From JAMXLO01 sp963832895 (lineage in GTDB: Bacteria > Pseudomonadota > Alphaproteobacteria > Acetobacterales > Acetobacteraceae): a DNA stretch of 64,000 nucleotides. The DNA lies in NCBI GenBank assembly GCA_963832895.1, contig CAWHVQ010000008.1, positions 310,001 through 374,000 on the forward strand. The letters are read 5' to 3'. Numbering within the stretch: the first letter of the stretch is position 1; each line of letters starts with the position of its first letter. The notes beneath the pieces were generated by a model, which was not told where the DNA came from, did no database searches, and worked only from the letters and a program-made list of their open reading frames with translations. A program made the translations under genes and the position numbers. Positions 21,775-30,894 of this stretch are shown in pieces.

Positions 21775-22230
21775 ATGGACACTGAACACTCGACCCAATT
21801 TCGCGCCTTCCACGACTATCGTTGGGACGAGGTGATCTGCCTGCCCTACAAGGAAGAAGGTGCGGCGCCGTTCAAGGCGATCTCTCGCCAGGTGCTGTTC
21901 TCCGAAGCGAAGCTTGGCTGCGAGCTTCGCTATTTCGAAATGGCGGCCGGCGGTTACTCGACGCTCGAACGTCACGAGCACATGCACGCGGTGATGATCC
22001 TGCGCGGGCGGGGAGAGTGCCTGGTCGGAGACAAGGTGCAGGCAGTAGAGCCGTTCGACCTTGTCACCATCCCGTCCTTGGCTTGGCACCAGTTTCGCGC
22101 GACCGAAGGCGAGCCGCTCGGGTTCCTCTGCATGGTGAATGCACTGCGCGACCGGCCGCAGTTGCCGAACGAGCAGGAGGTGGCCGCACTGAAGGCGAAC
22201 CCAACGATTGCGGCGTTTCTGGCGCGATAG
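21775..22230 (+). CDS. Cupin-domain protein linked to the RuBisCO-like protein
   Basis: A 151-residue single-domain cupin. Motif 1, GGYSTLERHEHMHAVMILRG, supplies two His and a later Glu as metal ligands, and motif 2, PSLAWHQFRA, supplies the third His. ATG 21775, 6 bases after the RLP stop, is preferred to TTG 21769. The tight pairing suggests the same pathway. A methylthio-xylulose-phosphate sulfurylase role is possible by analogy with the R. rubrum cupin, but no specific residue proves it. Confidence 0.8.
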   Translation: MDTEHSTQFRAFHDYRWDEVICLPYKEEGAAPFKAISRQVLFSEAKLGCELRYFEMAAGGYSTLERHEHMHAVMILRGRGECLVGDKVQAVEPFDLVTIPSLAWHQFRATEGEPLGFLCMVNALRDRPQLPNEQEVAALKANPTIAAFLAR

Positions 22231-22379
22231 GGCGCGTTCCCGGCTATTGCCCGGTCCGGACATCGGGGAGGCTTGGCGACAGAACTTCCACGAGCTCGCC
22301 GGAACTGGTCCAAGCGAAGGCCCTTACAGCCGCCGGCTTGGGCCGTGCGTGTGGCGGCCGGAGTATGCCGACTTGCCGT

Positions 22380-22663
22380 CGGGGCCAAATTCGGCGCCGG
22401 TGCGTTCCAGGCCCGCGCGGATGTCAGGCAGGACGGTGCGAGAACGCCCATGCGAAGCGGCAGTCCCGCCGTTGCCTCGATCGCCCACCGCAGGCCGTCG
22501 TGCGCGGACCGATCAAGCCGACATCGACGGCGCGCAATTCGCCGGTCGCCACATCGGCGACTGCACCGCCGGTCAGCAGCACGTCGAACTGCTCATGGCC
22601 GCGTGCCGTGCGCACAGTGCGGTCGCGCAAAGCCGGGACGTGAAGATCGTGCGGCTCAGACAT
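22380..22663 (-). pseudogene. Remnant of an adenine deaminase gene
   Basis: On the minus strand an ATG at 22663, overlapping the hyuB stop, begins a protein containing DVLLTGGAVADVATGELRAV and DVGLIGP, the N-terminus of adenine-deaminase-type amidohydrolases. After about 50 residues the metal-binding region is missing. One frame over, DGLRWAIEATAGLPLRMGVL and APSCLTSA continue the same family, and a further shift gives GLERTGAEFG. It is therefore internally deleted and multiply broken. This decay is unlike the single-base frameshifts elsewhere in the window. Confidence 0.7.
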
Positions 22664-24332
22664 TGCCACGATATCCATAAAATTCACGCGCTGCCTCCAG
22701 ACTGACCTTGCCGTTGCGCAGATCGGCTTGCACCAACGCGGCCTCACGTTCTGTTGGCACGCCGTAGCCGCCGCCTCCGGCAGTGGCGATGACGATCCGA
22801 TCCCCTTTGCGCAGCGTGGATACGATTTTCGACTTCACCACTTCCTCGCCGCCGCCGACACGCCTGATCATTGCGCTGGCGTGTGATCCGGCCAGGCCGT
22901 CGTCGACACCTTGCGCCTCGCACAGATGTCGCTCCCCGCGATACGTTACCGTGGCCTCGCCATCGAGCAGCTCGTACTCGAACACGCCACCGAGGCCACC
23001 GCGGCGCGTGCCAGGCCCGCCTGAATCGCGGTTCAGCGCGACACGATGCACGCGGATGGGTGCCTCCAGCATCAGCGCTTCGGCCGGCACATTCAGGCAG
23101 TTGGTGGCGTCGGTCTCTATCACATCGACGCCGTCGAGATGCGGCGACGCACCGCTGCCGGCGACCAGAAGCTGCGACGTCACATAGCGGCGGCCGTCGG
23201 AGCGCTGGCCGCCAAAATGCATGATGACGATTTCGCTGCCGGAGTCCGCCGGCACGCGGTCCGGCGCCGCCTGGCGCAGCGCGCCGAGGATGCACGTAGT
23301 GATCCGCTTTATCGTGGATGTGCGACAGCCGGTCGGTGCTGGTTCGCGCGGATTGACCAGGCTGCCCTCAGGCAGATGGAAGGCGAGCGGGCGGAAGCAG
23401 CCGCCGTTGTTGGGAATGCGGCCCTCGGGGTCGGTCACCGAGCGCAGCGCGAAGCACGCGGCAGCGTACGGACCGGACGCCATGCAATTGAACGGACCAC
23501 GCACCTGTGGCGACGTGCCGGTGAAATCGCACATCATCCCGCCATCAGCGATCGTCACAGCGACCTCGATGCGAACCAGCTTGTCGAGCTCGATCCCGTC
23601 ATTATCGAGGTAGTCCACATGTCGGTAGGTTCCTTCTGGGAGGCTGCGCAATGTCTGACGCGTCATCATTTCCGAACGGTTCAGCAGTTCGTCGAACAGC
23701 GCCGGCAACTCGTGTTGGCCGAAGTTGCCGGCGAGTTCGCCGAGCCGCCGCGCGCCGATCGTGCAGGCAGCGATCTGCGCGTTGATGTCGCCCATCAGCA
23801 CATCCGGCAGACGCACATTCTGCCGCAGCATGGCGATCAGCGTGTCGTTCAGCGCATCGCCGCGGCGGAATTGCAGCAGCGGGATGCGGATGCCTTCCTG
23901 GAAGATCTCGGTAGCGTTCGTCGGCGTGGAGCCGGGCGTCATCCCACCGACGTCCTGGTGATGTGTCATCGCCGCACTGATGGCGATCACGCGACCGGCG
24001 GCGAAGACCGGCATCATGATGGCAATGTCCGGCAGATGCGTGCCGCCCAGATAGGTGTCGTTGAGAATCCAGATATCGCCTTCACCCATTGCATCGAGCG
24101 GCACGTCGTGCAGCAGGCGACCTACCATCGGGGTCAGCGCACCGAGATGCACCGGGATGGCGAGCGCCTGCGCCAGCGTCTCGCCTTGCAGCGTGAACAG
24201 GCTGGCCGAGGCGTCGAGACCTTCCTTCACGATGGCGGAAAAGGCGCTGCGCACCAGCGTGAGCTGCATCTCGTTGGCGATGCCATCGAGCTTGTTGCGC
24301 AGTACTTCGAGCGTGATCGGGTCGACGTCCAT
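22656..24332 (-). CDS. hyuB: Hydantoinase B / oxoprolinase family subunit
   Basis: A 558-residue HyuB-type subunit, which with HyuA forms ATP-dependent hydantoinases, 5-oxoprolinases or acetone-carboxylase-like enzymes. Typical sequence is DPITLEVLRNKLDGIANEMQ at the start and NDTYLGGTHLPDIAIMMPVF further in, then GGMTPGSTP, and ending near GDRIVIATAGGGGYGVP. It starts one base after the hyuA stop, so it is coupled. A wrecked adenine deaminase gene overlaps its stop. Substrate is unknown. Confidence 0.9.
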   Translation of the reverse strand: MDVDPITLEVLRNKLDGIANEMQLTLVRSAFSAIVKEGLDASASLFTLQGETLAQALAIPVHLGALTPMVGRLLHDVPLDAMGEGDIWILNDTYLGGTHLPDIAIMMPVFAAGRVIAISAAMTHHQDVGGMTPGSTPTNATEIFQEGIRIPLLQFRRGDALNDTLIAMLRQNVRLPDVLMGDINAQIAACTIGARRLGELAGNFGQHELPALFDELLNRSEMMTRQTLRSLPEGTYRHVDYLDNDGIELDKLVRIEVAVTIADGGMMCDFTGTSPQVRGPFNCMASGPYAAACFALRSVTDPEGRIPNNGGCFRPLAFHLPEGSLVNPREPAPTGCRTSTIKRITTCILGALRQAAPDRVPADSGSEIVIMHFGGQRSDGRRYVTSQLLVAGSGASPHLDGVDVIETDATNCLNVPAEALMLEAPIRVHRVALNRDSGGPGTRRGGLGGVFEYELLDGEATVTYRGERHLCEAQGVDDGLAGSHASAMIRRVGGGEEVVKSKIVSTLRKGDRIVIATAGGGGYGVPTEREAALVQADLRNGKVSLEAAREFYGYRGNV

Positions 24333-24333
24333 A

Positions 24334-26391
24334 TCAGCCTCGCGTCAGCAGGAGATTGCCGTTGTCCAATACTGTGCCTCGCCAGCCGGGTTCTACCAGC
24401 GTGGTCGTGTCGTCCTGTTCCACGATGGCAGGTCCGGCGAAGGACAGGCCGGATGGCATGGCCGCTCGATGGTAAATCGCTGCCTGCACTGGCGCACGCG
24501 CGCCGGCGACACGGATCGGACGCGGCGATTTCCTCGGATCGGCGTCAACGGGCCGATGGACGCCCTCATCCAAATGGTCGCTGCCGCCCGCACGATGCAC
24601 CACACGCAGGTTGACGATCGCCGCGGGCTGTTCGGTGGCGTGGCCGTAGATACGATCGTGCAGAGCCAGGAAGTCGCGATACAGCCTGCCAAGCGGGTCG
24701 GATGCATTGGCGTCGAGAGGTACTTCAAGGTGGTAGGACTGGCCGATGTACCAGACGTCGGCGGAATACCGGACCGTGACGCGCAAGCCGCCAACCTTCT
24801 CCTCGGCCATCAGCCGCGCGCATGAATGATCGAGTTCGTCCAATGCGTCGCGCACGTCGGCGAATTCGAGGCCAGCGAGCGGGCGCGGAAAGGCGATTGC
24901 CACCTCGTGCTCAATCGGTGCGGCAAGCAGCCCCGCGGCAGACAGCACGCCGGGATGGCGTGGGATGAGCACGTTAACTATGCCAAGTTCGGCCGCGAGC
25001 GCTGTTGCGTGGATCGGGCCGGCGCCGCCCAGCGCCACCAAGGTGAAGCGGCGCGGGTCGAGGCCGCGACGGATCGAGACAAGCCGGATCCCCTCGACCA
25101 TCTGCGCGTTCACGACGCGATTGATGCCGAGTGCTGCGTCCTCCACCGAAAGGCCGAGCGGTCGAGCGATGCGTCGCTCGATCGCAGCGTGTGCCAGTGA
25201 CGGATCGAGCGAAACCGCGCCGCCGGCGAAGTAGCCGGGATCCAGCCAGCCAAGCACGACGGAAGCATCGGTGACCGTGGCTTCCTCACCGCCGCGATCA
25301 TAGCAGGCGGGACCAGGTTCCGAGCCGGCGGAATGCGGTCCGACGCGCAGACCGCCGGCACCATCCAGCCACGCGATCGAACCGCCGCCGGCGCCGATTG
25401 CATTCACGTCGACCATCGGCACACGCACTGGGAAGCCGGCGATGTTGCCCTGTGCGCGGATGACCGGCTCGCCGCCTTCCACCAGTGCGATGTCGCTCGA
25501 TGTGCCGCCGACATCGATGGTGATGAGGTCACCATATCCGGACGAACGCCCGACGATCGCACCTCCGATCACGCCCGCCGCCGGGCCTGAGAGAAACAGC
25601 CGCACGGGACGTTTGCGCGCAACCGATGCACCGGCAAGGCCACCGCGCGACTGCATGATCTGCAATGGTGCGGTCACGCCCGCCGCACGCATCCCGTCCT
25701 CCAGGTGCTCGAGATAGCGGGCAACGACGGGTTTCAAATACGCATCGAAAGCGGTCACCACTGTGCGCTCGTATTCGCGGAAGGTCGGATCGACCTCGCT
25801 GGACAACGATACGGCAATCTCTGGATGTTTCGCCTCGATCAACTCGCGCGTGCGTTGTTCATGCCGCGGATAGAGAAATGAAAACAGGTAGCAGACAGCG
25901 ATCGCCTGGGCGCCCTCGGCGACGAGTTCCGCCGCGGCGTGTCGCACCGATGTCTCATCGAGCGGCACAATCACGTCGCCTTGCGCGGAGACCTGTTCGC
26001 GTGCCTCCTTGCGCTGCGCGCCCGGGGCCAGGAACACCGGCGTGACCGGCTCCAGCATGATGCGGTGCAGGTCCTGGCGAAGCTGGTAGCCAATCTCCAG
26101 GATGTCGCGAAAGCCTTCGCTGGCGATCAGGCCGATCTTCGCGCCCTTCCGCTCCAGCACGGCGTTGGTGGCGATCGTGGTGCCATGCAGGAATCGAGCA
26201 ATGTCGGATGCGGTGATCCCGAGATCGCGGGCGAGATGGGTCAGGGCGTTCAGCACTGCCTCGCTGGGATCGCCGCGTGTGGTTGGGATCTTCAGAGTTC
26301 GCATCGGCTCGCCGGCACGACGGCACACGATGTCGGTGAAGGTGCCGCCGATGTCGACGCCGATATCGACCGCAGGTCCAGGGCTGGGCAT
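24334..26391 (-). CDS. hyuA: Hydantoinase/oxoprolinase A subunit
   Basis: A 685-residue HyuA-type subunit with an ATP-binding ASKHA-like fold. The N-terminal nucleotide loop DIGVDIGGTFTDIV is at residues 9-22. HGTTIATNAVLERKGAKIGL, GDLITIDVGGTSSDIALVEG and ALGGAGPIHATALAAELGI are classic for the family. The ATG at 26391 gives this start; the frame stays open further upstream, but that part has no homology to the family. hyuB follows after one base. It is divergent from the DHA2 exporter, with a 130-base shared upstream region. Confidence 0.9.
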   Translation of the reverse strand: MPSPGPAVDIGVDIGGTFTDIVCRRAGEPMRTLKIPTTRGDPSEAVLNALTHLARDLGITASDIARFLHGTTIATNAVLERKGAKIGLIASEGFRDILEIGYQLRQDLHRIMLEPVTPVFLAPGAQRKEAREQVSAQGDVIVPLDETSVRHAAAELVAEGAQAIAVCYLFSFLYPRHEQRTRELIEAKHPEIAVSLSSEVDPTFREYERTVVTAFDAYLKPVVARYLEHLEDGMRAAGVTAPLQIMQSRGGLAGASVARKRPVRLFLSGPAAGVIGGAIVGRSSGYGDLITIDVGGTSSDIALVEGGEPVIRAQGNIAGFPVRVPMVDVNAIGAGGGSIAWLDGAGGLRVGPHSAGSEPGPACYDRGGEEATVTDASVVLGWLDPGYFAGGAVSLDPSLAHAAIERRIARPLGLSVEDAALGINRVVNAQMVEGIRLVSIRRGLDPRRFTLVALGGAGPIHATALAAELGIVNVLIPRHPGVLSAAGLLAAPIEHEVAIAFPRPLAGLEFADVRDALDELDHSCARLMAEEKVGGLRVTVRYSADVWYIGQSYHLEVPLDANASDPLGRLYRDFLALHDRIYGHATEQPAAIVNLRVVHRAGGSDHLDEGVHRPVDADPRKSPRPIRVAGARAPVQAAIYHRAAMPSGLSFAGPAIVEQDDTTTLVEPGWRGTVLDNGNLLLTRG

Positions 26392-26521
26392 GCGCGAGCC
26401 GATCGCCTCCGAGATGGTTCGATGCCTGGATAGCACGGCAGGGCTGCGGTCGCGCAGGTTGCCACCCCTTCCCCGGAATGACAGAAAGCGCGCCGCGTCC
26501 CAACCATAATGAGGCCAGTCG

Positions 26522-28033
26522 TTGCCCGACCAGGGGTTCCAGCCGACAAACACCCCGATCCACGTCGCGCAGGCGCCCTCGGCACGCCGCACACTGGTGC
26601 TTGCGGCGTGCCTTATGGCGACATTCATGGCGGCGGTCGAAAGCTCCATCGTCGCGACCGCGATGCCGACCATCGTTGCCGATCTCGGCGGTTTCAACCT
26701 GTTCGCGTGGGTGTTCGCGGTCTATCTGCTGACCCAGGCGGTGAGCATCCCGGTCTATGGGCGGCTTGCGGATATCTACGGTCGCAAGAAGGTGTTCTAT
26801 TTTGGCGCCGGCTTGTTCCTGGTCGGTTCCACGATGTGCGGCTTCGCCGGCAACATGGTGGCACTGATCCTGTTCCGCGCGCTGCAAGGCTTCGGCGCCG
26901 GCGGCGTTCAGCCGATCGCCACCACGATCCTCGGCGATATCTACACGCCGACGGAGCGCGCGCACGTGCAGGGCCTGGTGTCCAGCGTGTTCGGCGTGGC
27001 CGCGGTGCTGGGCCCGTTGCTCGGTGCTTTCCTGGTTGAGCAGGTGAGCTGGCAACTGGTGTTCTGGGTCAATCTGCCGATCGGGGTGGCAGCGATCGTC
27101 ATGATCGCCACATTCCTGACGGAACCGACCGAACGGCATCCGCGCCGCATCGACTATCTGGGCTCACTGCTTTTGATGGTGGCAATCACCGCTTTGATGC
27201 TGGTGCTCGTGCAGGGGGGCAGCCTGTCGCATACGACACTGGCGATCGTCGGTGGGATCGCGATTGTCGGGCTGATTGGACTGGCGGTACATGAGAGCAG
27301 CACGCCGGAGCCGATGTTGCCGCTGGATCTCTGGCGTCAGCACCGCATCATCGCGATTGGTAGTTTCGGCGGAGCCGTCATCTCGGCGGTGATGACAGGC
27401 ATATCGGCATTCCTGCCGACCTATGTGCAGGGCGCGATGGGCCGCAGCGCGCTGACCGCCGGGCTGGTGCTGGGCGCGATGTCCGTTACCTGGGCCGTTG
27501 CCAGTTTCTATGGCGGCAGGCTGATGGTCCGCACCACCTATCGCCTGACCGCGGTGCTGGGCACGCTGGCGCTGATCGCCGGGAGCACGGTGCTGATCAC
27601 GCTGACGCCGGAGCGCGGCGTGGTGTGGGCCAGCAGCGGATCGCTGCTGATTGGCGTCGGCATGGGGTTGTGCAACACTACGTTCATCGTCTCGATCCAG
27701 GCTGCGGTGCCGTGGTATCAGCGGGGTGCAGCCACCTCATCATGCATGTTCCTGCGGTTTGTCGGTCAGTCGCTGGGCGCGGCGTCATTTGGCGCGGTGC
27801 TCAACCTCACGCTGCTGCGAGCGGCACCGGACGCCGTGGACAAGGTCAATCGGCTGCTCGATCCATTCCAGCGTGGTGGGTTGGATCGGAGCGAGCTGAC
27901 ACGATTGACCGAGGTCGTCGCGCAGGGTTTGCATAACACTTACGTGCTGGCGGGCGCGTTGTCAGTGGTCGCACTTGGGTTCGCGCTGATGCTGCCGGCG
28001 CGGCTAAGCCCCGCGCGACAGACCGGCCACTGA
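26522..28033 (+). CDS. MFS multidrug transporter, DHA2 (EmrB/QacA) family
   Basis: A 503-residue protein with about 14 transmembrane helices. Motif A, GRLADIYGRKKV, follows helix 2, and the typical first-helix sequence MATFMAAVESSIVATAMPTI is present. The start is probably TTG 26522, because no ATG precedes helix 1 in frame. It probably exports a toxic compound by proton antiport. It is divergent from hyuA. An imperfect palindrome follows directly after its stop. Confidence 0.85.
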   Translation: MPDQGFQPTNTPIHVAQAPSARRTLVLAACLMATFMAAVESSIVATAMPTIVADLGGFNLFAWVFAVYLLTQAVSIPVYGRLADIYGRKKVFYFGAGLFLVGSTMCGFAGNMVALILFRALQGFGAGGVQPIATTILGDIYTPTERAHVQGLVSSVFGVAAVLGPLLGAFLVEQVSWQLVFWVNLPIGVAAIVMIATFLTEPTERHPRRIDYLGSLLLMVAITALMLVLVQGGSLSHTTLAIVGGIAIVGLIGLAVHESSTPEPMLPLDLWRQHRIIAIGSFGGAVISAVMTGISAFLPTYVQGAMGRSALTAGLVLGAMSVTWAVASFYGGRLMVRTTYRLTAVLGTLALIAGSTVLITLTPERGVVWASSGSLLIGVGMGLCNTTFIVSIQAAVPWYQRGAATSSCMFLRFVGQSLGAASFGAVLNLTLLRAAPDAVDKVNRLLDPFQRGGLDRSELTRLTEVVAQGLHNTYVLAGALSVVALGFALMLPARLSPARQTGH

Positions 28034-28120
28034 GCCCCTGGGTCCCGCTTTCGCGGGGATGACGATTGAGCGGCGGGACCATAAGGTTTGTCATCCGCGC
28101 GGCAGCGGGGACCCAGGGGC
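28034..28120. repeat. Extragenic inverted repeat after the MFS gene
   Basis: The arms gcccctgggtcccgct (28034-28049) and agcggggacccaggggc (28104-28120) are inverted, with an inner pair around ggatgac/gtcatcc. It begins at the base after the exporter stop and could also end transcription. The tgggtccc/gggaccca motif recurs at the end of the window. Confidence 0.6.
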
Positions 28121-28252
28121 ACCGGCGAACTCATCCGGCCAGAATGTCGACACAGGGCTGCTTCATCTCGTCAGGGTGGGACAGTGAGGTGAATCCGCTA
28201 TGAACCGGCCGCCATTGAACCCCGGGCAACCCGGCCCTATCCTGCCAAGAAC

Positions 28253-29320
28253 ATGAGCATTCCTGCGCCCGGAGCGATCGATTGCGATATTCATCCGGCC
28301 CTGCCCAGTATGCAGGCGCTGGTGCCGTATCTGGACGAATATTGGCGCTCGCACATCCTGATGCGTGGACTGGAGCGGGACAACTACACCGCCGCCGCAT
28401 TTCCGCCGAACGCGCCGATCAACTGCCGCCCTGACTGGAAGCCTGCCAAGGGCAGCGCCGGGACGGATCTGGGGCTGTTGCGTTCACAGGCGCTCGATGC
28501 ATTCGGCTCGCGCTACGCGATCTGCAACATTTTGCACGGCGCCCCGGCGGTCTTCAGCGAAGACCTGTCCGCGGCAATGTGCCGCGCGATCAATGATTGG
28601 CTCGCCGCGGAGTGGTTGTCGAAGGATGACCGCCTGCGTGCCTCCATCGTGGTGCCGATGCACAGCCCCGAGCTTGCCGCGAAGGAGATCGAGCGTGTCG
28701 CCGCCGATCCGCGCTTCGTGCAGGTGCTGGTGTGGGAGATGAGCGAGCTGCCGCTCGGGCGCCGGATCCACTGGCCGATCTACCGTGTCGCCGAACGGCT
28801 GGACCTGCCGATCGGTATCCACGCGGGCTCCAGCTATCGCCATCCGCCGACCAACCTCGGCTGGCCGTCGTACTATCTGGAAGACTACGTGTCGTGGTCG
28901 ACCGGATTCGCTGGCGTGCTGAACAGCCTGATCACCGAAGGCGTGTTCGTCGAGTTCCCGCGCCTCAAGGTCGTGCTGATGGAGTCCGGTGTGACGTGGT
29001 TGCCCGGCTGGATGTGGCGCGCCGACAAGACGTGGCGCGGGGTGCGTGCCGAAGTGCCGTGGCTGGAGAAATCGCCGGCGGCCTATGCACGCGAGCACGT
29101 GCGCCTGACCGTTCAGCCATTCGACGCGCCGCCGCGTGCCGACCAGCTTCAGCGCATCATCGAGGAGATCGGCTCCGACGAGATGCTGCTCTTCTCCACC
29201 GACTATCCGCACTGGCACTTCGACGACAAGGACGCGCTGCCCGACGGACTGCCTGAGCATCTGCTGCGCAAGATCCTCGTCGACAACGCGCTGAAGACTT
29301 TTCCTCGTCTATCCCCGTGA
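28253..29320 (+). CDS. Amidohydrolase-2 family protein
   Basis: A 355-residue metal-dependent TIM-barrel protein. IDCDIHP (residues 9-15) carries the first metal ligands, DLPIGIHAGSSYRHPP the middle His, KVVLMESGVTWLPGWMWRAD the next strand, and FSTDYPHWHFDD the catalytic Asp. It is first in an operon with a close paralogue (29337), a Rieske protein, a CMD-like protein and a TPR protein. The reaction may be hydrolysis or non-oxidative decarboxylation; substrate unknown. Confidence 0.87.
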   Translation: MSIPAPGAIDCDIHPALPSMQALVPYLDEYWRSHILMRGLERDNYTAAAFPPNAPINCRPDWKPAKGSAGTDLGLLRSQALDAFGSRYAICNILHGAPAVFSEDLSAAMCRAINDWLAAEWLSKDDRLRASIVVPMHSPELAAKEIERVAADPRFVQVLVWEMSELPLGRRIHWPIYRVAERLDLPIGIHAGSSYRHPPTNLGWPSYYLEDYVSWSTGFAGVLNSLITEGVFVEFPRLKVVLMESGVTWLPGWMWRADKTWRGVRAEVPWLEKSPAAYAREHVRLTVQPFDAPPRADQLQRIIEEIGSDEMLLFSTDYPHWHFDDKDALPDGLPEHLLRKILVDNALKTFPRLSP

Positions 29321-29336
29321 GCATGGAGAGCATTCG

Positions 29337-30449
29337 ATGAACGTCACGGTCATGGATCGCCAAGCCGACACGTCGTCACAGACGAAGCTCGGCATTGTCG
29401 ATTGCGACGTGCACCCCTACACGAAGTCGCCTGCCGACCTCGACCAGTTCCTGTCTGAGCGCTGGCGCAAGCATCGCGCCTCGGTTGGCGGCCGTGCCCG
29501 CTCGGCGTTCGCCAATGCGCCGAACTATCCGCGCATGTCGCCGTTCACCGGCATGCGGATGGACTCCTATCCGAAGGACGGGACGCATCCAGGCTCCGAT
29601 CTGGGGATTATGCAGGAACAGTTGCTCGATCTGTTCAATGTCTCCTATGGCCTGATGATGCCGCTGCTCGGCCGTGGCTCGGACGAACGCAATGTCGAAT
29701 TCGGCGCGGCGATGGCGACCGCGGCGAATGAGTGGGAAGCGCAGGTTTGGTGCGATCGCGAACCGCGCCTGAAGGCCGGCGTGCAGATCCCGCTGGAATA
29801 TACCGAAGCCGCGATCAAGGAGATCGAGAAGCGCGCCGGCGACCGCCGCTTCACCCACGTGATGATCCCGCCGCGCGGACTGGAGCCGCTGGGTCGTCGT
29901 CGCTACTGGCCGATCCTCGAGGCATGCGCCGCCAATGGCTTCTCGATCGCGCTGCATCTCGGTGGCACCGGCGGGCATCCGTCGACCGGCGGCGGCTGGC
30001 CTTCGTTCTATCACGAGGAGCATCCGTCGTATCCTCAGAGCAAGGAAGCGCTGGTCACCTCTCTGGTGATCGAAGGCGTCTTCGAGCACATCCCCAATCT
30101 CCGAGTGGCGCTCGTGGAAGGTGGTTTCGCGTGGCTGCCGTCGCTGAGCTGGCGGCTCGACAAGCACTACAAGCGCCTGCGCGAAGAGGTGCCGCATCTG
30201 AAGCGCCTGCCGTCGGAGTATATCCGCGACAACGTGTGGGTGACGACGCAGCCGATCGAGGAGCCGGAGCGGCCCGAGGATCTGCTGGCGACATGCGAGT
30301 GGATCGGCTGGGACCGCATCATGTTCTCGACCGACTATCCGCACTGGGATCAGGACGATCCACGCTATGCGTTCAAGGCGCCGCTGACCGAGCAGCACAA
30401 GCGCATGGTGTTCCGCGAGAACGCGCTGGCGTTCTACGGCCTGGAGTAA
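29337..30449 (+). CDS. Amidohydrolase-2 family protein (paralogue of 28253)
   Basis: A 370-residue protein with the same layout as its upstream neighbour: IVDCDVHPYTKSPADLDQFL near the start, FSIALHLGGTGGHPSTGGGW, VALVEGGFAWLPSLSWRLDK and FSTDYPHWDQDD. The two adjacent genes may form a heteromer or have split functions after duplication. It starts 16 bases after the first and is followed 4 bases later by the Rieske gene. Confidence 0.87.
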   Translation: MNVTVMDRQADTSSQTKLGIVDCDVHPYTKSPADLDQFLSERWRKHRASVGGRARSAFANAPNYPRMSPFTGMRMDSYPKDGTHPGSDLGIMQEQLLDLFNVSYGLMMPLLGRGSDERNVEFGAAMATAANEWEAQVWCDREPRLKAGVQIPLEYTEAAIKEIEKRAGDRRFTHVMIPPRGLEPLGRRRYWPILEACAANGFSIALHLGGTGGHPSTGGGWPSFYHEEHPSYPQSKEALVTSLVIEGVFEHIPNLRVALVEGGFAWLPSLSWRLDKHYKRLREEVPHLKRLPSEYIRDNVWVTTQPIEEPERPEDLLATCEWIGWDRIMFSTDYPHWDQDDPRYAFKAPLTEQHKRMVFRENALAFYGLE

Positions 30450-30453
30450 TTGC

Positions 30454-30867
30454 ATGGCCCGGCACGTTGTCGCACCCGTCAGCGAGATCGCGCCGGGCAC
30501 CTGCAAGATTGTCTCGGTCGCCGGCCGTAGCATCGGCATCTACAACGTGAAGGATGAGTTCTTCGCGCTGATCAACCGGTGCCCGCACGAAGGTGCGCCG
30601 CTGTGCATCGGGCCGATCCTGGGGCGATTCACCTCGGATCGGCCTGGCGAATACCGGCTGGAGCGTCATGGCGAGATGCTCCGCTGCCCGTGGCACGGCT
30701 GGGAGTTCGACATCAAGACGGGCCAGTCGTGGTGCCATCCGGAAAGCGTGAAGGCGCGGACCTACCAGGTGGAGGTGGTGCCTGGCGATGCCCTGGCGAA
30801 GGGACCGTTCGTGGCGGAAACGGTTCCGGTGTCGGTGGAACAGAATTACGTGGTGGTGGAACTCTGA
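30454..30867 (+). CDS. Rieske [2Fe-2S] ferredoxin-like protein
   Basis: A 137-residue single-domain Rieske protein. The cluster ligands are CPH (Cys43, His45) and CPWHGWEF (Cys78, His81). There is no catalytic oxygenase domain, so it is an electron-transfer component or the small partner of an unseen oxygenase. It starts 4 bases after an amidohydrolase gene and is followed by a CMD-like gene. Its position suggests an oxidative step next to the two hydrolases. Confidence 0.88.
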   Translation: MARHVVAPVSEIAPGTCKIVSVAGRSIGIYNVKDEFFALINRCPHEGAPLCIGPILGRFTSDRPGEYRLERHGEMLRCPWHGWEFDIKTGQSWCHPESVKARTYQVEVVPGDALAKGPFVAETVPVSVEQNYVVVEL

Positions 30868-30894
30868 TACCACTGTCATTGGGGAGACAAAGTG

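Noticed and set aside
20386..22263. 625-codon open frame on the minus strand
   Set aside because: It is antisense to glgP, the RLP and the cupin, which are clearly coding. Long antisense frames are expected at this GC content.
23046..24614. 522-codon open frame on the plus strand
   Set aside because: It is antisense to hyuB and hyuA and has an Arg/His/Ala-rich composition typical of shadow frames.
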